Assembly: GCA_947044365.1 (NCBI GenBank)
Contig: OX345642.1
Span: forward strand, 617,001 to 681,000
Length of the DNA: 64,000 nt
Reading direction: 5' to 3'
From: Petrosia ficiformis
Taxonomy: Eukaryota; Porifera; Demospongiae; Haplosclerida; Petrosiidae
In this document: in pieces, positions 1-20,962 of the stretch
Position numbering within the stretch: the first letter of the stretch is position 1
Layout of the letters: the number at the start of each line of letters is the position of its first letter
Notes under the pieces: model-generated
Told to the model about the DNA's origin: nothing
The model's database searches: none
Seen by the model: the letters and a program-made list of their open reading frames with translations, nothing else
Translations under genes and position numbers: made by a program

Positions 1-122
1 CGAATGTACGACAAGGACGGAAGAAACACCTCTTCCACAGATCCTATAATGATGGAATCGCGTTTGTTCATTGGAAATCTCGCTTCAGAGCAGGTTATTA
101 CTGTAAATTTGAATGGAGGAAT

Positions 123-157
<35 letters not shown>

Positions 158-2131
158 TTATAATATATATATATATATATTTATTTATTATATTTAATAT
201 TTGTTTTATGCTTTAGCTGGCAAGACTAATTTTCCGTGCCATTTTGCTTGTTATCCAGGTAACACGTCAAGATATTGAAAAGATGTTTAGTAAATATGGT
301 AAGATATTGGGCGTGTCCCTTCATAAGAGTTTTGGATTTGTTCAGTTTGATAACAAAGAAACGGCTGAATTAGCTGTTAAAAGTGAGAAAGGACAACTAC
401 TAAAAGGACTCAAAATGGGTAAGAGAAGTAATTGAGTACCATCATCATCGGTTATTATAATTATATGCATACAGAAAATGAACATATATTAGTTGCTAGA
501 GTAACATCATGATCTTGTTTCTGTGCTTTTTCGGTTTTGATATCTCTACATCCTCTGATTCATTTATTAATTTTTTGGGGAATTAAATATCCGAGCAAAT
601 GCACGAATTCTCAGAGTCACTTTCAAACAAAATGTTGTACAGCATCCAATTTTCAATGGCTTCCCACACAAAATGGCTGATTAGTGAGCTCAAAGATTGG
701 TTCAAAACATTTTGCGGCTTTCTAATGATCATTAACATCTTTTAAAATCCATATAATATGTGATATAATTTACAGTAAAGTGTCCCTTCCTCACCTAATA
801 GATATATGTATAGCTATGTGATATAATTTACAGTAAAGTGTCCCTTCCTCATCTAATAGATATATGTATAGCTATGTGATATAATTTACAGTAAAGTGTC
901 CCTTCCTCATCTAATAGATATATGTATAGTGTATAGCTATGTGATATAATTTACAGTAAAGTGTCCCTTCCTCACCTAATAGATATATGTATAGCTATGT
1001 GATATAATTTACAGTAAAGTGTCCCTTCCTCACCTAATAGATATATGTATAGCTATGTGATATAATTTACAGTAAAGTGTCCCTTCCTCATCTAATAGAT
1101 ATATGTATAGCTATGTGATATAATTTACAGTAAAGTGTCCCTTCCTCACTTAATAGATATATGTATAGCTACCGAAAGAAGAAAAGATTTTGGATCAGCT
1201 GGTTCTGGTCCTCCGCTTAGTAGACGTCGACCACACAGATCACGTTCACCTTCTCCCTCTCGCTATCGACAACGTGACCGGTTTGAACATGAACGATTTG
1301 GACGTTATGAAAGACGGCCCTCCCCTCCTTCTCGATTTCGAGGTCCCCCTCCATTTGATTCATTTAGGTAAACTATTAGTAATCTCTCTTTTCATGTTAA
1401 TGGGTTTATTTCTTTAATTTAAGAGATCCTTATTACTCTCCAAGAGATCCTTACCTTCGTCCAAGAGATGATCCATATGATCGTTATCCTCTAGACCCAT
1501 ATGATCGCTATCCTCCTCCTCCCCCTCCTTCAAGAGGATATCTTCGTGATTATCCACCACCTCCACGAAGAGACAGGTATATAAATTGGTAGTTTCTACA
1601 CACTAATGCATACTTTGGTTGTGTGCAGAACAGTCACCAAGCCACTATTTAGGAATTGTAACTACAGATGAGATCGTGATGATCGAGCTTAATTTACACA
1701 CTCTTTATTCTACCATTTTGTGCAGAAACTTTTATGTCTATATATTTATTTAGAATGATAGTTGTACATATATATATATATATATATATATACGTATAGG
1801 TTACATCACAGCACGAGTGCTATATCAGATTTATAAAAACAGAGCCCGAGGGCGAGGTTTTTATAAATCTGATATAGCACGAGTGGCTGTGATATAACCA
1901 ATATATATCACGAAAGACAAAACCTTTGTTGATGTCTGATGCTTCTCCTACCTTTTTGTCAGCACTTTGGAGGAGAAGGTAAGTCTTCTTGTAGTCTGTT
2001 TCGACGGCAGGTGCTATATCTGACCGCAGTGCTATATCTGCTGACCGCAGTGCTATATCTGACCACAGGGTGCTATATCTTATATATATCCCTGTGGTTT
2101 ACTTTGATGTTTCGCTGTATCGGGATATATA

Positions 2132-2171
<40 letters not shown>

Positions 2172-2654
2172 CCACGGCTACTGTTTTTAATGGAATACTG
2201 TGTATGTATTTCAATGTAAGCGTTTGACTAAAATTGTTATTTTGTAAGTAATTGATTTTCCTGTTCATTATTATATTCTTTTACTATCAATAGATACGAT
2301 ATTATGGATCCATGGGAGTCCTATCCACGAGAAAGAGACCTACTACATGTAGATAGAGATAAATATCTTCCCCCTCTGAGAGAAGAAAGAGATCCTTATG
2401 GTGGAATGCCATCTTCTTCCTCCATTGAAAATAAATCCACAGAAATGGAAATAATTGTAGTTAACAATCAACAGAAGTAAGTTTTAATTTGTGTGTTGGA
2501 ATGAGGGTGTGATTTTGAATTGAGGCTGTAGTCTTGGATTGAGTCTGTATACATGTCCTGAGCCACACCAGTATCAAATCTAACTCGAACTATTCGTAAA
2601 TCTCAGACAATAGTTCCTATGGTTGGATTTATATTGTGTATTGGGTCAAAAATC

Positions 2655-2693
<39 letters not shown>

Positions 2694-4363
2694 CAATGTA
2701 TGTACATATGAATGAACAAATGCCGAAAGTTTACACAGGAGTTTATGAGTAGTGAAGGAGCCTCCATTTTGTATATACTCCAACACTACCATTTTTTGCT
2801 AATAGCGCATAGTATCACATCATCTCATGTATGCTATATAAACTTCCTTATATGGTAAGTATTGTGAAAACGTAGTTGGACGTTTCTTAATGGCTTCATT
2901 GCTCGTAAGCTCCTGGATTGCGGAATGCATTATAACCAAGTAAAATGTTTTGTTAGATTAAACATTTATTAATTGAATAAAACAACACATTTTTTCCCTC
3001 ATTTTTTTCCCCTTTTTTCTAACTCGGTCAGGGAGTATGCTCAGATGGTACGACAGCGTGTGGAGAATCTTGGTCTAATTGTGAACTTATTACAACTCAA
3101 TCCCACAGTCTCTTTAGTAGAGGCGCTGGACAATGCTGCTCGCCGTGGACTCCTCTATACCGTCATCATTACCGCTCAACATGAATCCCATCGGTCTGTT
3201 ACCCTGACGATACTACATGGCAGGAATCCTCAAGGTGTTGATCGAGATTTTTAATTTTTTATCCTTCAAAGGTTTTTTTGGGGAAAGCTCGAGATATTAA
3301 ATATTTATTTATTTTTTTACATTATTAACACGCCGCATTTTTTATGTGCAGTCATTTTTCCCCTCTGAGCTTTGCACCAATCAGATTGCTTTGAACATTT
3401 TATCATTTTTCAATCAGCATGATTTATGTCCCAAAGCAAATTTCGTTAGCTCGCGTTAATTATTATTAAATTTTAAAACTGTTTTCAATTGTTTTGTTTC
3501 ACAATCATTTCTCAGAACACAAGAATATGCCACTGGATGATGCTATTGGACTGATTGACAGGGACTATGAGCGATACTGCCATACCATTCGAACTAGTGG
3601 TCGTCCGCTTCCTTCCACAAGGGGACCAGGATCGAGTGGAGGTGATGTATCGGGTTTAATGGCCAGAGCAGCTGCTGGTGATAAACTTTCATCCATTGAA
3701 CTCAATACTTTAATTACTTCACTTCAACAGAAACAAAATAAAAGTCAGCCAGGAGTACCTTCTAGGTCATCCCTGAATACAAGAGGTTAGACCAATTCAG
3801 TACTTGTGAGTGATTTGTGATGATAAACACTTTTTGTTTGTTTTGTTAGTTTGTGTTGTTAATTTGTGATGACATGTTCTTACTCTGCTGTTGTTTAGTT
3901 TGGGAATAATGACCACTTTAGTTATAGTTATAGTATGACTAGTTTATCAAAAGTTTAGTTATATAATTATAGTTAATTAACTATATTATAGTAAATTAAC
4001 TTAAGGCTTACTAAAATAGTTTATTTTAGTTAACTAACTAAAAGTGCCCATTTTTAGTTAGTTATAGTTAGTCATAATGTATTTCTAAAAGGGGTTTTAG
4101 TTATAGTTATAATTAACTAACTAAGATGTTACTTCCATTTTGTTTTCCATTCAGCTCCTACATCGGCCACAGCAGAAGATATTCAACAGCAACAAGCTGA
4201 TCTACAAGCTAAGATCTTATCTCTGTTAGGTTCCAGTGCTGTCGTTCCTCCTACAAAACCAACCTCCACAACTCAATCTAGTAATCGCTACGGCCTGGAA
4301 AGTCGCGGGTATAGTGGCTATGATGGATATCACACTAATCAAGCATTTGGAGGTTATCGTTAA
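1..4363 (+). CDS. NCOA5: NCOA5-like nuclear coactivator with N-terminal RRM
   Basis: Eight exons placed by hand: 1(or 4)-93, 259-418, 1169-1367, 1424-1576, 2294-2476, 3032-3234, 3516-3785, 4155-4363; about 488 aa if the ATG at 4 is the start. It may be partial, because the frame is open to the left edge. Residues 20-83 form an RRM (RNP2 LFIGNL at 21-26, RNP1 KSFGFVQF at 53-60) most like hnRNP C/RALY. An Arg/Ser/Pro/Tyr/Asp-rich low-complexity region follows (about 85-240). Then comes the NCOA5 core (about 254-345: EIIVVN, YAQMVRQRVENLG, EHKNMPLDDA), which resembles the anticodon-binding fold of class II aminoacyl-tRNA synthetases. Near the C-terminus, LQAKILSL matches the conserved NCOA5 tail motif. 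NCOA5 is a nuclear receptor coregulator in vertebrates; its role here is inferred from homology. OXA1L begins 143 bp downstream on the same strand. Confidence 0.9.
757..1168 (+). repeat. 58-bp tandem repeat ending on a splice acceptor
   Basis: About seven near-identical copies of a 58-bp unit fill the 3' half of NCOA5 intron 2. Each unit contains ATATATGTATAG followed by CTA. The last copy supplies the real 3' splice site of exon 3 (AG at 1167-1168), so the earlier copies carry look-alike acceptors. One copy has a short internal insertion near 925-935. Confidence 0.95.
1765..1795. repeat. (AT)n microsatellite
   Basis: Simple AT dinucleotide run in NCOA5 intron 4. Similar AT runs lie at about 124-180, 2135-2165 and 2658-2690 in introns of the same gene. 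Confidence 0.9.
1799..1899. mobile_element. Hairpin-forming MITE-like inverted repeat
   Basis: Two arms of about 42 bp (1799-1840 and 1857-1899) are near-perfect reverse complements, separated by a 16-bp GC-richer loop (AGAGCCCGAGGGCGAG). Outer ends read GGTTACATCACAGC and its near-complement GCTGTGATATAACC. No coding capacity. The structure fits a foldback MITE in NCOA5 intron 4. Partial copies of its TGCTATATCTGA core recur in tandem at about 2010-2080. Confidence 0.6.
3890..4140. repeat. TAGTTA-rich dispersed repeat
   Basis: Intron 7 of NCOA5 is filled with degenerate TAGTTATAGTTA/TTAACTAACTA words. The same type of sequence appears at about 8985-9160 (KARS intron 3) and about 56755-56965 (TAF4 intron 8), so this is a dispersed family. 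Confidence 0.6.
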
Positions 4364-4506
4364 ATTTCTCTTTCAAGAACCTACCTGACTGGTTTTACAT
4401 ACCTGTTTTTGTTTTTTTTCCTTATGTATCATAAATTATTTGCAAAATTTTTGATTCAGAATCTGGGTCTGCTAACTTTAAAATTTTTTCACTAGACCCC
4501 TTAGAG

Positions 4507-6880
4507 ATGCATGGAGTCACACGTGCTTACAGATTGCTTGAAGCAAGATCCTGTTTGGTACTATCTACTAGATCCTCCATACAATGGAAGTGGTCAAGAA
4601 ATGTCCATACAACTATTCCTTCACTAACTACGGAATCTTCCTCTATTAGTAGTGACACAAACACTATTAATGAAATGTTTGAATCTTCTTCACATGCTAA
4701 ATGGATGACTGATGCAAGTTCATTAGCTGATCTTCCTCCTCAAGGAGATTTAGCAAGTATGGGTCTTGGTGGATATTCTCCTGTTGGTTTACTTCAAACT
4801 AGTCTCGAGTGGATTCATTTAACTACAGGAGTACCTTGGTGGGGTTCCATCATTGCATGTACTGTTGTATTGAGGATAGCATTATTCCCGATAGCTGTGA
4901 AACTCCAGGCCAATGCAGCTCGTATGAATAACATACGTCCTGAAATGGATCGTATATTAGCAAAGATTAAACAGCATCAACAAATGGGAAATGGTATTCT
5001 AGCAGCTCAAGAATCAGCTCGTCTTATGACATTGTATAAAGAACACAATTGTAACCCATTAAAGATGATGATAATGCCTTTTCTACAGGTAATAAATGAC
5101 CTTGCCCACAAAATAATTTTCACCAAAAATGCTTAACTATAAATGCTCATAATTTTATAGTCAATAACTGATTTCACTTGTACCATTAGTGATTACAATA
5201 TAATCAGTTATGCTATTAATCTTGATATGGTATTGATTTCACTTGTATCATTACTGATTACATATAATAACTACAAAATGGCTGAATTAATAACCAAATC
5301 TGTTCTGTTGTCAATCCATCCATCCATCCATCAATCCATCCATTCATTCATCCACCCATCTGTCCATCCATCCATCCATCCATCCATCCATCCATCCATC
5401 CATTCATTTAAAGTAATTATTTTGTGGGAATGTCCCTTTCTGAAAATCAGTCATGTAAATTATATACATTGTTTAATATTTTCATAGATTCCTATCTTTA
5501 TATCGTTTTTCATTGCTGTACGTCGAATGGCAACTGCTCCAGTGGAGAGTATGAAATCAGGTGGTGCTCTCTGGTTCACTGATCTTACTATACCTGATCC
5601 TTACTATGTGTTACCATTTGCTTCCTGTCTGTCTTTCTTGATTACTATTGAGGTTAGTAATAATAATTGCTCAATTGTTCAATGTACACTACCCCACCAT
5701 TTGCTGCCTGTCTGTCTTTCTTGATTGCTATTGAGGTTAGTAGTAACATTGTGATTGATAATGTTCAATGTAATTTACATAACAATGTGATTATTGTACA
5801 GAAGCTTAATATGTGTATAATCAGATTGAATGGTGTTGTAGTAATCAGGTGATGCTTGAATAGATATGTATAAGACTCGGACTGAGGTATTTACAATTTA
5901 GTACTGGACTGGGGATATGTACATTGAAGATGTCAGATTGATAACAAATAGTATGGGACTGGGGATATGTATGTACTTAGAGGTGAAGCTGGTATAACAA
6001 ATAGTATGGGACTGGGGATATGTACATATAAGTAGCTGAGTGGTATAACATATACTATAGGATTGGGGATATGTATATACTTCCACTTCATATAGATGGG
6101 AGGTGAAGCTGGTGTCACAAATCCACAAGTTGAGAAGATGAAGACAATGTTTAGAGCAATGGCCATTTTACTAATACCAGTCACAGCAACATTTCCATCA
6201 GTCAGTGAATAATTATTACAAATTTACTAATTCATATCTTTCTCTAATAGGGATTATTCATGTACTGGTTGACATCATCTCTATTCTCTATGGGTCAAAT
6301 ACTATTACTAAAAGTACCAAGTGTTCGATCTAGTTTCGGTATACCTAAAGTAGTCAAACATCCCACACCCTCTGATGATAGTACAGGACGACCTGGATCA
6401 GGTCTCGTGAAGAAATTCAAAGAATGTAATACATGATAGAATTATATTAATATTTATTATTATAGCAAAAACATTTCTGCTGTTAAGTTGGTTAGCAAAT
6501 GGAATATTCCCGAGAGAGTTTCTTAATATACAAATGCACTACTATAAATAGAAAGTTAGAAACTAACATCTAACCAACCAAAGGCCAATACTCTGGCTAG
6601 AACATGTAATACTGTGAACATTCAAAGAAGCACACCTAATGACCCATTCCCTGTCCTACAATATTTTATAGTTATGATATTAGTTGTGTTTATAATTTCC
6701 ATTATAAATGCATCTCTTATTTTTGTTAAGTTGTTTGTCCTTTCTATAGCATATCGTAGCAGTGTACTTATTGATGAAGCTAAGAGAAGAGAATCGAGTG
6801 CTAAGAAGAAATATAATCAACAATTGAAGGACACTTCTCCTAAACTATATAATGAACCACCAAACAAAAGAGGAACATAA
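4507..6880 (+). CDS. OXA1L: OXA1L, mitochondrial inner-membrane insertase
   Basis: Five exons: 4507-5088, 5488-5652, 6096-6200, 6251-6425, 6750-6880; 385 aa (human OXA1L about 435). The N-terminus is rich in Arg, Ser and Leu without a long acidic run, consistent with a matrix-targeting presequence. The YidC/Oxa1 core begins near residue 88 (GYSPVGLLQ), with a first membrane segment at about 111-132. Exons 2-4 carry the remaining membrane helices (ending [16 protein letters not shown]). The C-terminal tail is basic and probably coiled ([17 protein letters not shown]), as expected for mitoribosome binding. Known role of the family: co-translational insertion of proteins into the inner membrane. 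The exon 4 to 5 junction is least certain: reading through the donor at 6426 gives an early stop. OXA1L is convergent with MED10. Confidence 0.92.
5309..5403. repeat. (CATC)n microsatellite
   Basis: Imperfect CATC/CATT tetranucleotide array in OXA1L intron 1. Confidence 0.95.
5613..5778 (+). repeat. 83-bp tandem duplication of an exon end with its donor site
   Basis: The segment 5613-5695 (last 40 nt of OXA1L exon 2, its GTTAGTA donor and the start of the intron) is followed by a diverged copy at 5696-5778. The copy keeps the exon-like stretch and a GTTAGTA donor, so the intron holds a duplicate of the 3' end of exon 2. Confidence 0.85.
5897..6095 (+). repeat. Degenerate tandem repeat capturing the start of OXA1L exon 3
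   Basis: Four degenerate copies of a roughly 50-70-bp unit (core GGACTGGGGATATGTA) precede exon 3. One copy near 5978-6003 contains GAGGTGAAGCTGGTATAAC, a near-copy of the beginning of exon 3 (GAGGTGAAGCTGGTGTCAC at 6100). Confidence 0.75.
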
Positions 6881-6887
6881 TTATAGT

Positions 6888-6893
6888 AATAAA
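6888..6893 (+). terminator. Poly(A) signal of OXA1L
   Basis: AATAAA begins 8 nt after the OXA1L stop codon, followed by AT-rich sequence. An extremely short 3'UTR would be consistent with the compact gene spacing here. Confidence 0.5.
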
Positions 6894-7124
6894 ATGTATA
6901 ATTATAATTTATTATATAGATGTACAACTGGTTCACGTAACAAACATTTGAAATGTTTTTGTGTGTTGCATCAGCCATTGCAGCTAGTCTGGTATAATAG
7001 CCACACCTTTCATTTGGAGAAGGGTGTGGCTACCCCAAACTGTTGTGTAAATGAATAGTAAGGTGTGGCTTTGTCAGTGTTGATGAATATAACAGCATGA
7101 AATGAATTAGTCTCTTGACAATTA

Positions 7125-8189
7125 TTATTTATTACAATGTGATAGATATGTCTTGATCTCATTTGGAAAGGCTGGTTGCAACTGACGAATCAATTCTTCA
7201 CGAAATAACTAATAAAAGAATAATAATAATGACAGTGATTTGATATAATTGTTATTATTATTATTGTTATTGTTTCAGTGTTATTGTTATTATTATTATT
7301 GTTATTATTATTCATACTATTGTTATCGTTATTATTGTTATTAATACTATTGTTATTGTTATTATTGTTATTGTTATTATTATTATTGTTATTATTATTC
7401 ATACTATTGTTATTATTGTTATTGTTATTGTTATTTACTTTATATGCCTCCACTTTCTTTTGTACTGCCTGATGGTCAGCAAGGGTCTTTTCTAACTGAT
7501 GTTGAGTAAAGAGTTGAGGATTTCTTCCATCATCCACATAACTAAAATACAATTAATAAAATAAGGTTTATAATAATATTATTATAAATACATGCAAACC
7601 ACAATTATGTACAGTACCTGAACTATTAATTATCACTGTACTTCCATTGACTATAGTGTACTTTGCGAGTGAAGTACACTGTACTTCAATTGTACTATAC
7701 AGTATTACACCTTACTACTATGCTATCACATACAAATGTAAAGGGAATTTACACATTATGATAATTACAGTACAAAGTAGTACTATAATACGAGTACAAT
7801 TGAATATCACCTCATTAAAGTATAGCCCCCATCATAGTGTGTAAACTTAATAAAGTCATACATGTGCTTGTTATTAATAATAATTAACAATAATAATAAC
7901 AAACTTTAATACTTGAAGAGGTATATCAATATCTGCATAATGATCTTTCTCTCTGTCCAACAATCTCATACTTTCAACAACTGAATTTCTAAACAAATAG
8001 AATTATACAAATTCATAATGTACATATTATATTCATTACTAACACTCTCTCGTTCAAAACTGATTGCCCATTTTGTTGAAAATCTCCAGCAATTACACCA
8101 ACAGCTCTCAGACTTTCAATAAAAGATTCAAGTCTGTCCTCCAGGTCCTCTAATCTGTCTCTACCACACTCCCTCCCAGCAGCCATCAT
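7125..8189 (-). CDS. MED10: MED10, Mediator complex subunit 10
   Basis: Four exons on the minus strand: 8044-8189, 7905-7988, 7439-7541, 7125-7208; 138 aa (human MED10 135). The start is either of two consecutive ATGs (8189 or 8186). Conserved blocks run the full length: LEDRLESFIESLRAVGVI near the N-terminus, DIDIPLQVLNYVDDGRNPQL in the middle, and a C-terminal FREELIRQLQPAFP helix. Two donors are non-consensus (GTTAGT, GTTTGT) but restore exact family alignment. MED10 belongs to the middle module of Mediator, which links activators to Pol II. It is head-to-head with KARS (230 bp between start codons). Confidence 0.93.
7215..7437. repeat. (TTA/TTG)n trinucleotide array
   Basis: Long ATT/GTT trinucleotide tract in MED10 intron 3. 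It begins directly after the donor, so intron retention would append a poly-Asn stretch to MED10. Confidence 0.95.
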
Positions 8190-8419
8190 TAATACAATAG
8201 GTGTGGCTATATTTTACAGCACATGTGTTGCACAAGGAGAAAGACCCTTGCATCATCCATATCCAAGAAATATCACAAAGTCAACAGAAAGAAGAGAGTA
8301 AATATTGTACAATAAGGAAGACATCCTCTTATCTATCTGTTTCTAGGACTCAAGATAAATGGCTGAAGAAGATCCCATACTCAGCAAGAAGTGACTCAAT
8401 ATTATTATTTTATTATATA
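8190..8419. promoter_or_regulatory. Divergent promoter region MED10 / KARS
   Basis: The 230 bp between the divergent start codons must hold both 5'UTRs and core promoters unless upstream noncoding exons exist. I see no clear TATA box. Confidence 0.5.
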
Positions 8420-13567
<5,148 letters not shown>

Positions 13568-13727
13568 CGAGACCTATTATATAGGTTGTGAACAGTACAG
13601 AGAAACTATTTGATTTTTGATGTTAAATTTAATATTTGTTTGAGTCGAGTATATAGTTTTAATAATTTTAATTATGATAAAAAAGGATAATATTTACATA
13701 AACTAAAAATCATATATGTAATTAAAT

Positions 13728-15842
13728 TCAAGTGTTAATAAAATACTGTACTAAATGACACAGTATAAACTTCTCCACAAACAATTCGTTATCAAGCATT
13801 GCTACATGTGCAGCTCGACCGATAACCGAGTCAGTACTTGTCGGTAGTGAATGATGTACAATAACACGAACTAGATTAGTTCCAGATTGTTCCATTGAAT
13901 TCAATATATTACTCGCCATTTCTTCTATTACTTTACCCATCTGGGAAGTGTCTTCTCCTCCTGGACATAGTCTAGCAGATTGATGGGGTACGTATCGATC
14001 CTGAAGTGATGTTAGCAGAACCACGTGTTTGAAACAATCCAATGTTTGAGCTTCGCTGAGATGATAGAGAAAGCAGTCGCGAGGTGTGGGAGAGTCCTTG
14101 AGCGATAGCTGAAGAAGAGACTGGGAGTGATACCACTTGCGTACAAACCACATACCTGCACTGACAACACCAGTTTGATGCTGAGTACCTAGATGAGGTC
14201 CACAAATTGATAACAAGAGATGGAATTTTGGAATAAGATTAGCCATAGATGGTCTTGTTACTAATGAACGTACAAGAATACTTCCTAGAGAATGGGCAAG
14301 GAAACTGACATGAGTTGGTAGAGTTGACATGACACGAATCTTTTCTTGAATTTCTTCTTCCAGCCTATCGGTCATAATATTGAAGTCAACAAAAGTATCA
14401 CTTTGATTAGACTGCGCCATTAAGAACTCCAACCTCTGATAAGGTAAGGCAAGTTCCAAGAAGGAACGATAAAGACGCAAGTCAAATTGGTTGCCTTGGA
14501 GACCATGCACACAAACAATTAGATGTGTTGAGCCTGAACGACGAGGTCTACGCACAGATGGAAACGAGGATAGTAAATATGGAGTAAGTTTGGACTGAAA
14601 TGTTTCTATACTCTCTGGAGACAGAGCTATTTGATGTCTTGTTTCCCATGGACAAGGATCAACTAAAATAACACAGGAATTTGATGGGTTTTCCAAATTC
14701 TCCAATCCATACATCGGAGGAGGTATATTCAGAAGTTTTTTAGCGCCCAAGGCTATATTTTCTACCCATTGCAAGTTCCCATAATCTACAGGCTGTAGAA
14801 TCAATTTATTACACGGACATATAAAAGTCTTACGTAAAATTTGTAATCGAATTGAATGACTTTGCGATGCTAGATAAGTCAACATGTCGGGATGAACCAC
14901 AGCTGAACGACAAAACCACTCCCAGGTAGCCTGTAGCTGCATACTGAGAGCTTCAAGATGGATTCTACATTCATCCTCCACTTCATCCAGTGTCGTACCC
15001 TCCGATAATGGTCCATTGGCTGTAGCACACAAATCGTTCCAATCTCCACTCATTACTTGGAATCCAAGTCTAAGATTATCACGAGCTGATAATATGATGT
15101 CAGTTAACATTTGATGAACATGTTGTGCACGGCTTATTAACTGGGTCGGAACTACATAGTTATCTTCAGGCCTTTTTCCTTGGGAAGGATTAGTACCAAA
15201 CAGTAATTCTGGATACCCAATCTGTGTAGGTATAGGTACAGAGGATTGAAACGACCAACGTGAAGGAGGGATGACATTCTTCTCAGTAGGCCAATCATAC
15301 ATTTCATGTGATATTTTATATAAAGAAGCGTGTACAGACACACCGATTGCAGCCATATGAAAATAATCAAACAGAACTGGCCAGTGCTGATGTAGACCTT
15401 TTCGCCAATCTACTGTGAGGCTGACCGTACGTGTCGATACTCGTTCAAACAGGGTCGGGTCAGTTGGTAGATCTTCGTCACCACAGAACATCAGATCAAG
15501 TGTTAAAGATAACTGTGCCGGCATGTAAGGTTCATTATAATCTGTAAGTATAGGAGTGGTTTGTTTAAACAAGAAGTATTCTCCAAACATGAAGGACTGT
15601 TCTGTATATTCCATGAGAACAGTTTGGGTTATGAAACTATCCTCTAATATACATGCTCCTGGAAAGGTATGCTCTGATAAACCTTCTCCTACAAAGAAAT
15701 CTTTAATACTCAATGGAACTACATCAGCAACTAGAGATTTATCAGATAATTTACAGGATATATGGTAGTGACCTCTCTTGAACAGGTCCAAGTTTACGAA
15801 GGGACACAGACAGACTAATATCCTTCCTTCTGTGTATGGCAT
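13728..15842 (-). CDS. FAM135-like protein with DUF676 lipase-fold domain
   Basis: A single uninterrupted exon of 704 aa, starting at the ATG at 15842. The N-terminal part (from about residue 11, VNLDLFKRGHYHI) matches the FAM135 N-terminal domain. VDWRKGLHQHWPVLFDYFHM matches the RGLHHHVNVMFDYFHL region of FAM135A. The C-terminal part is an alpha/beta-hydrolase domain: LIVCVHGLQGN, then AHSLG with the probable nucleophile Ser at about residue 516, GPHLGT, a candidate Asp in LQDRYVP (about 612) and a candidate His in AAHVAML (about 678). Vertebrate FAM135A/B are roughly twice as long and multi-exon; the disordered middle is missing here. Its enzymatic substrate is unknown. AFG3L2 ends 110 bp upstream on the same strand. 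Confidence 0.88.
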   Translation of the reverse strand: MPYTEGRILVCLCPFVNLDLFKRGHYHISCKLSDKSLVADVVPLSIKDFFVGEGLSEHTFPGACILEDSFITQTVLMEYTEQSFMFGEYFLFKQTTPILTDYNEPYMPAQLSLTLDLMFCGDEDLPTDPTLFERVSTRTVSLTVDWRKGLHQHWPVLFDYFHMAAIGVSVHASLYKISHEMYDWPTEKNVIPPSRWSFQSSVPIPTQIGYPELLFGTNPSQGKRPEDNYVVPTQLISRAQHVHQMLTDIILSARDNLRLGFQVMSGDWNDLCATANGPLSEGTTLDEVEDECRIHLEALSMQLQATWEWFCRSAVVHPDMLTYLASQSHSIRLQILRKTFICPCNKLILQPVDYGNLQWVENIALGAKKLLNIPPPMYGLENLENPSNSCVILVDPCPWETRHQIALSPESIETFQSKLTPYLLSSFPSVRRPRRSGSTHLIVCVHGLQGNQFDLRLYRSFLELALPYQRLEFLMAQSNQSDTFVDFNIMTDRLEEEIQEKIRVMSTLPTHVSFLAHSLGSILVRSLVTRPSMANLIPKFHLLLSICGPHLGTQHQTGVVSAGMWFVRKWYHSQSLLQLSLKDSPTPRDCFLYHLSEAQTLDCFKHVVLLTSLQDRYVPHQSARLCPGGEDTSQMGKVIEEMASNILNSMEQSGTNLVRVIVHHSLPTSTDSVIGRAAHVAMLDNELFVEKFILCHLVQYFINT

Positions 15843-15864
15843 CTTCGCGAGTGTTAACGTGTTC

Positions 15865-15876
15865 ACGCATGCGCAC
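15865..15876. promoter_or_regulatory. NRF1-like GC palindrome
   Basis: ACGCATGCGCAC lies 22 bp upstream of the FAM135-like ATG. It is one base short of the NRF1 (nuclear respiratory factor 1) consensus and very CpG-rich for this AT-rich window. The core CACGCATGCGCA recurs at about 57049-57060. Confidence 0.4.
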
Positions 15877-15951
15877 TTTTACATCAACAAGCAATTATAA
15901 TAATTAATTATATAATTATAATAATTACTATTTTACAATGTAATGATGATT

Positions 15952-20962
<5,011 letters not shown>

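Noticed and set aside
757..1168. CRISPR-like array of regular repeats
   Set aside because: The units are contiguous tandem copies without distinct spacers, in a eukaryotic intron.
7190..7552. Poly-Asn protein on the minus strand
   Set aside because: It is MED10 exon 3 read through its donor into the trinucleotide repeat; the four-exon MED10 model fits the family exactly.
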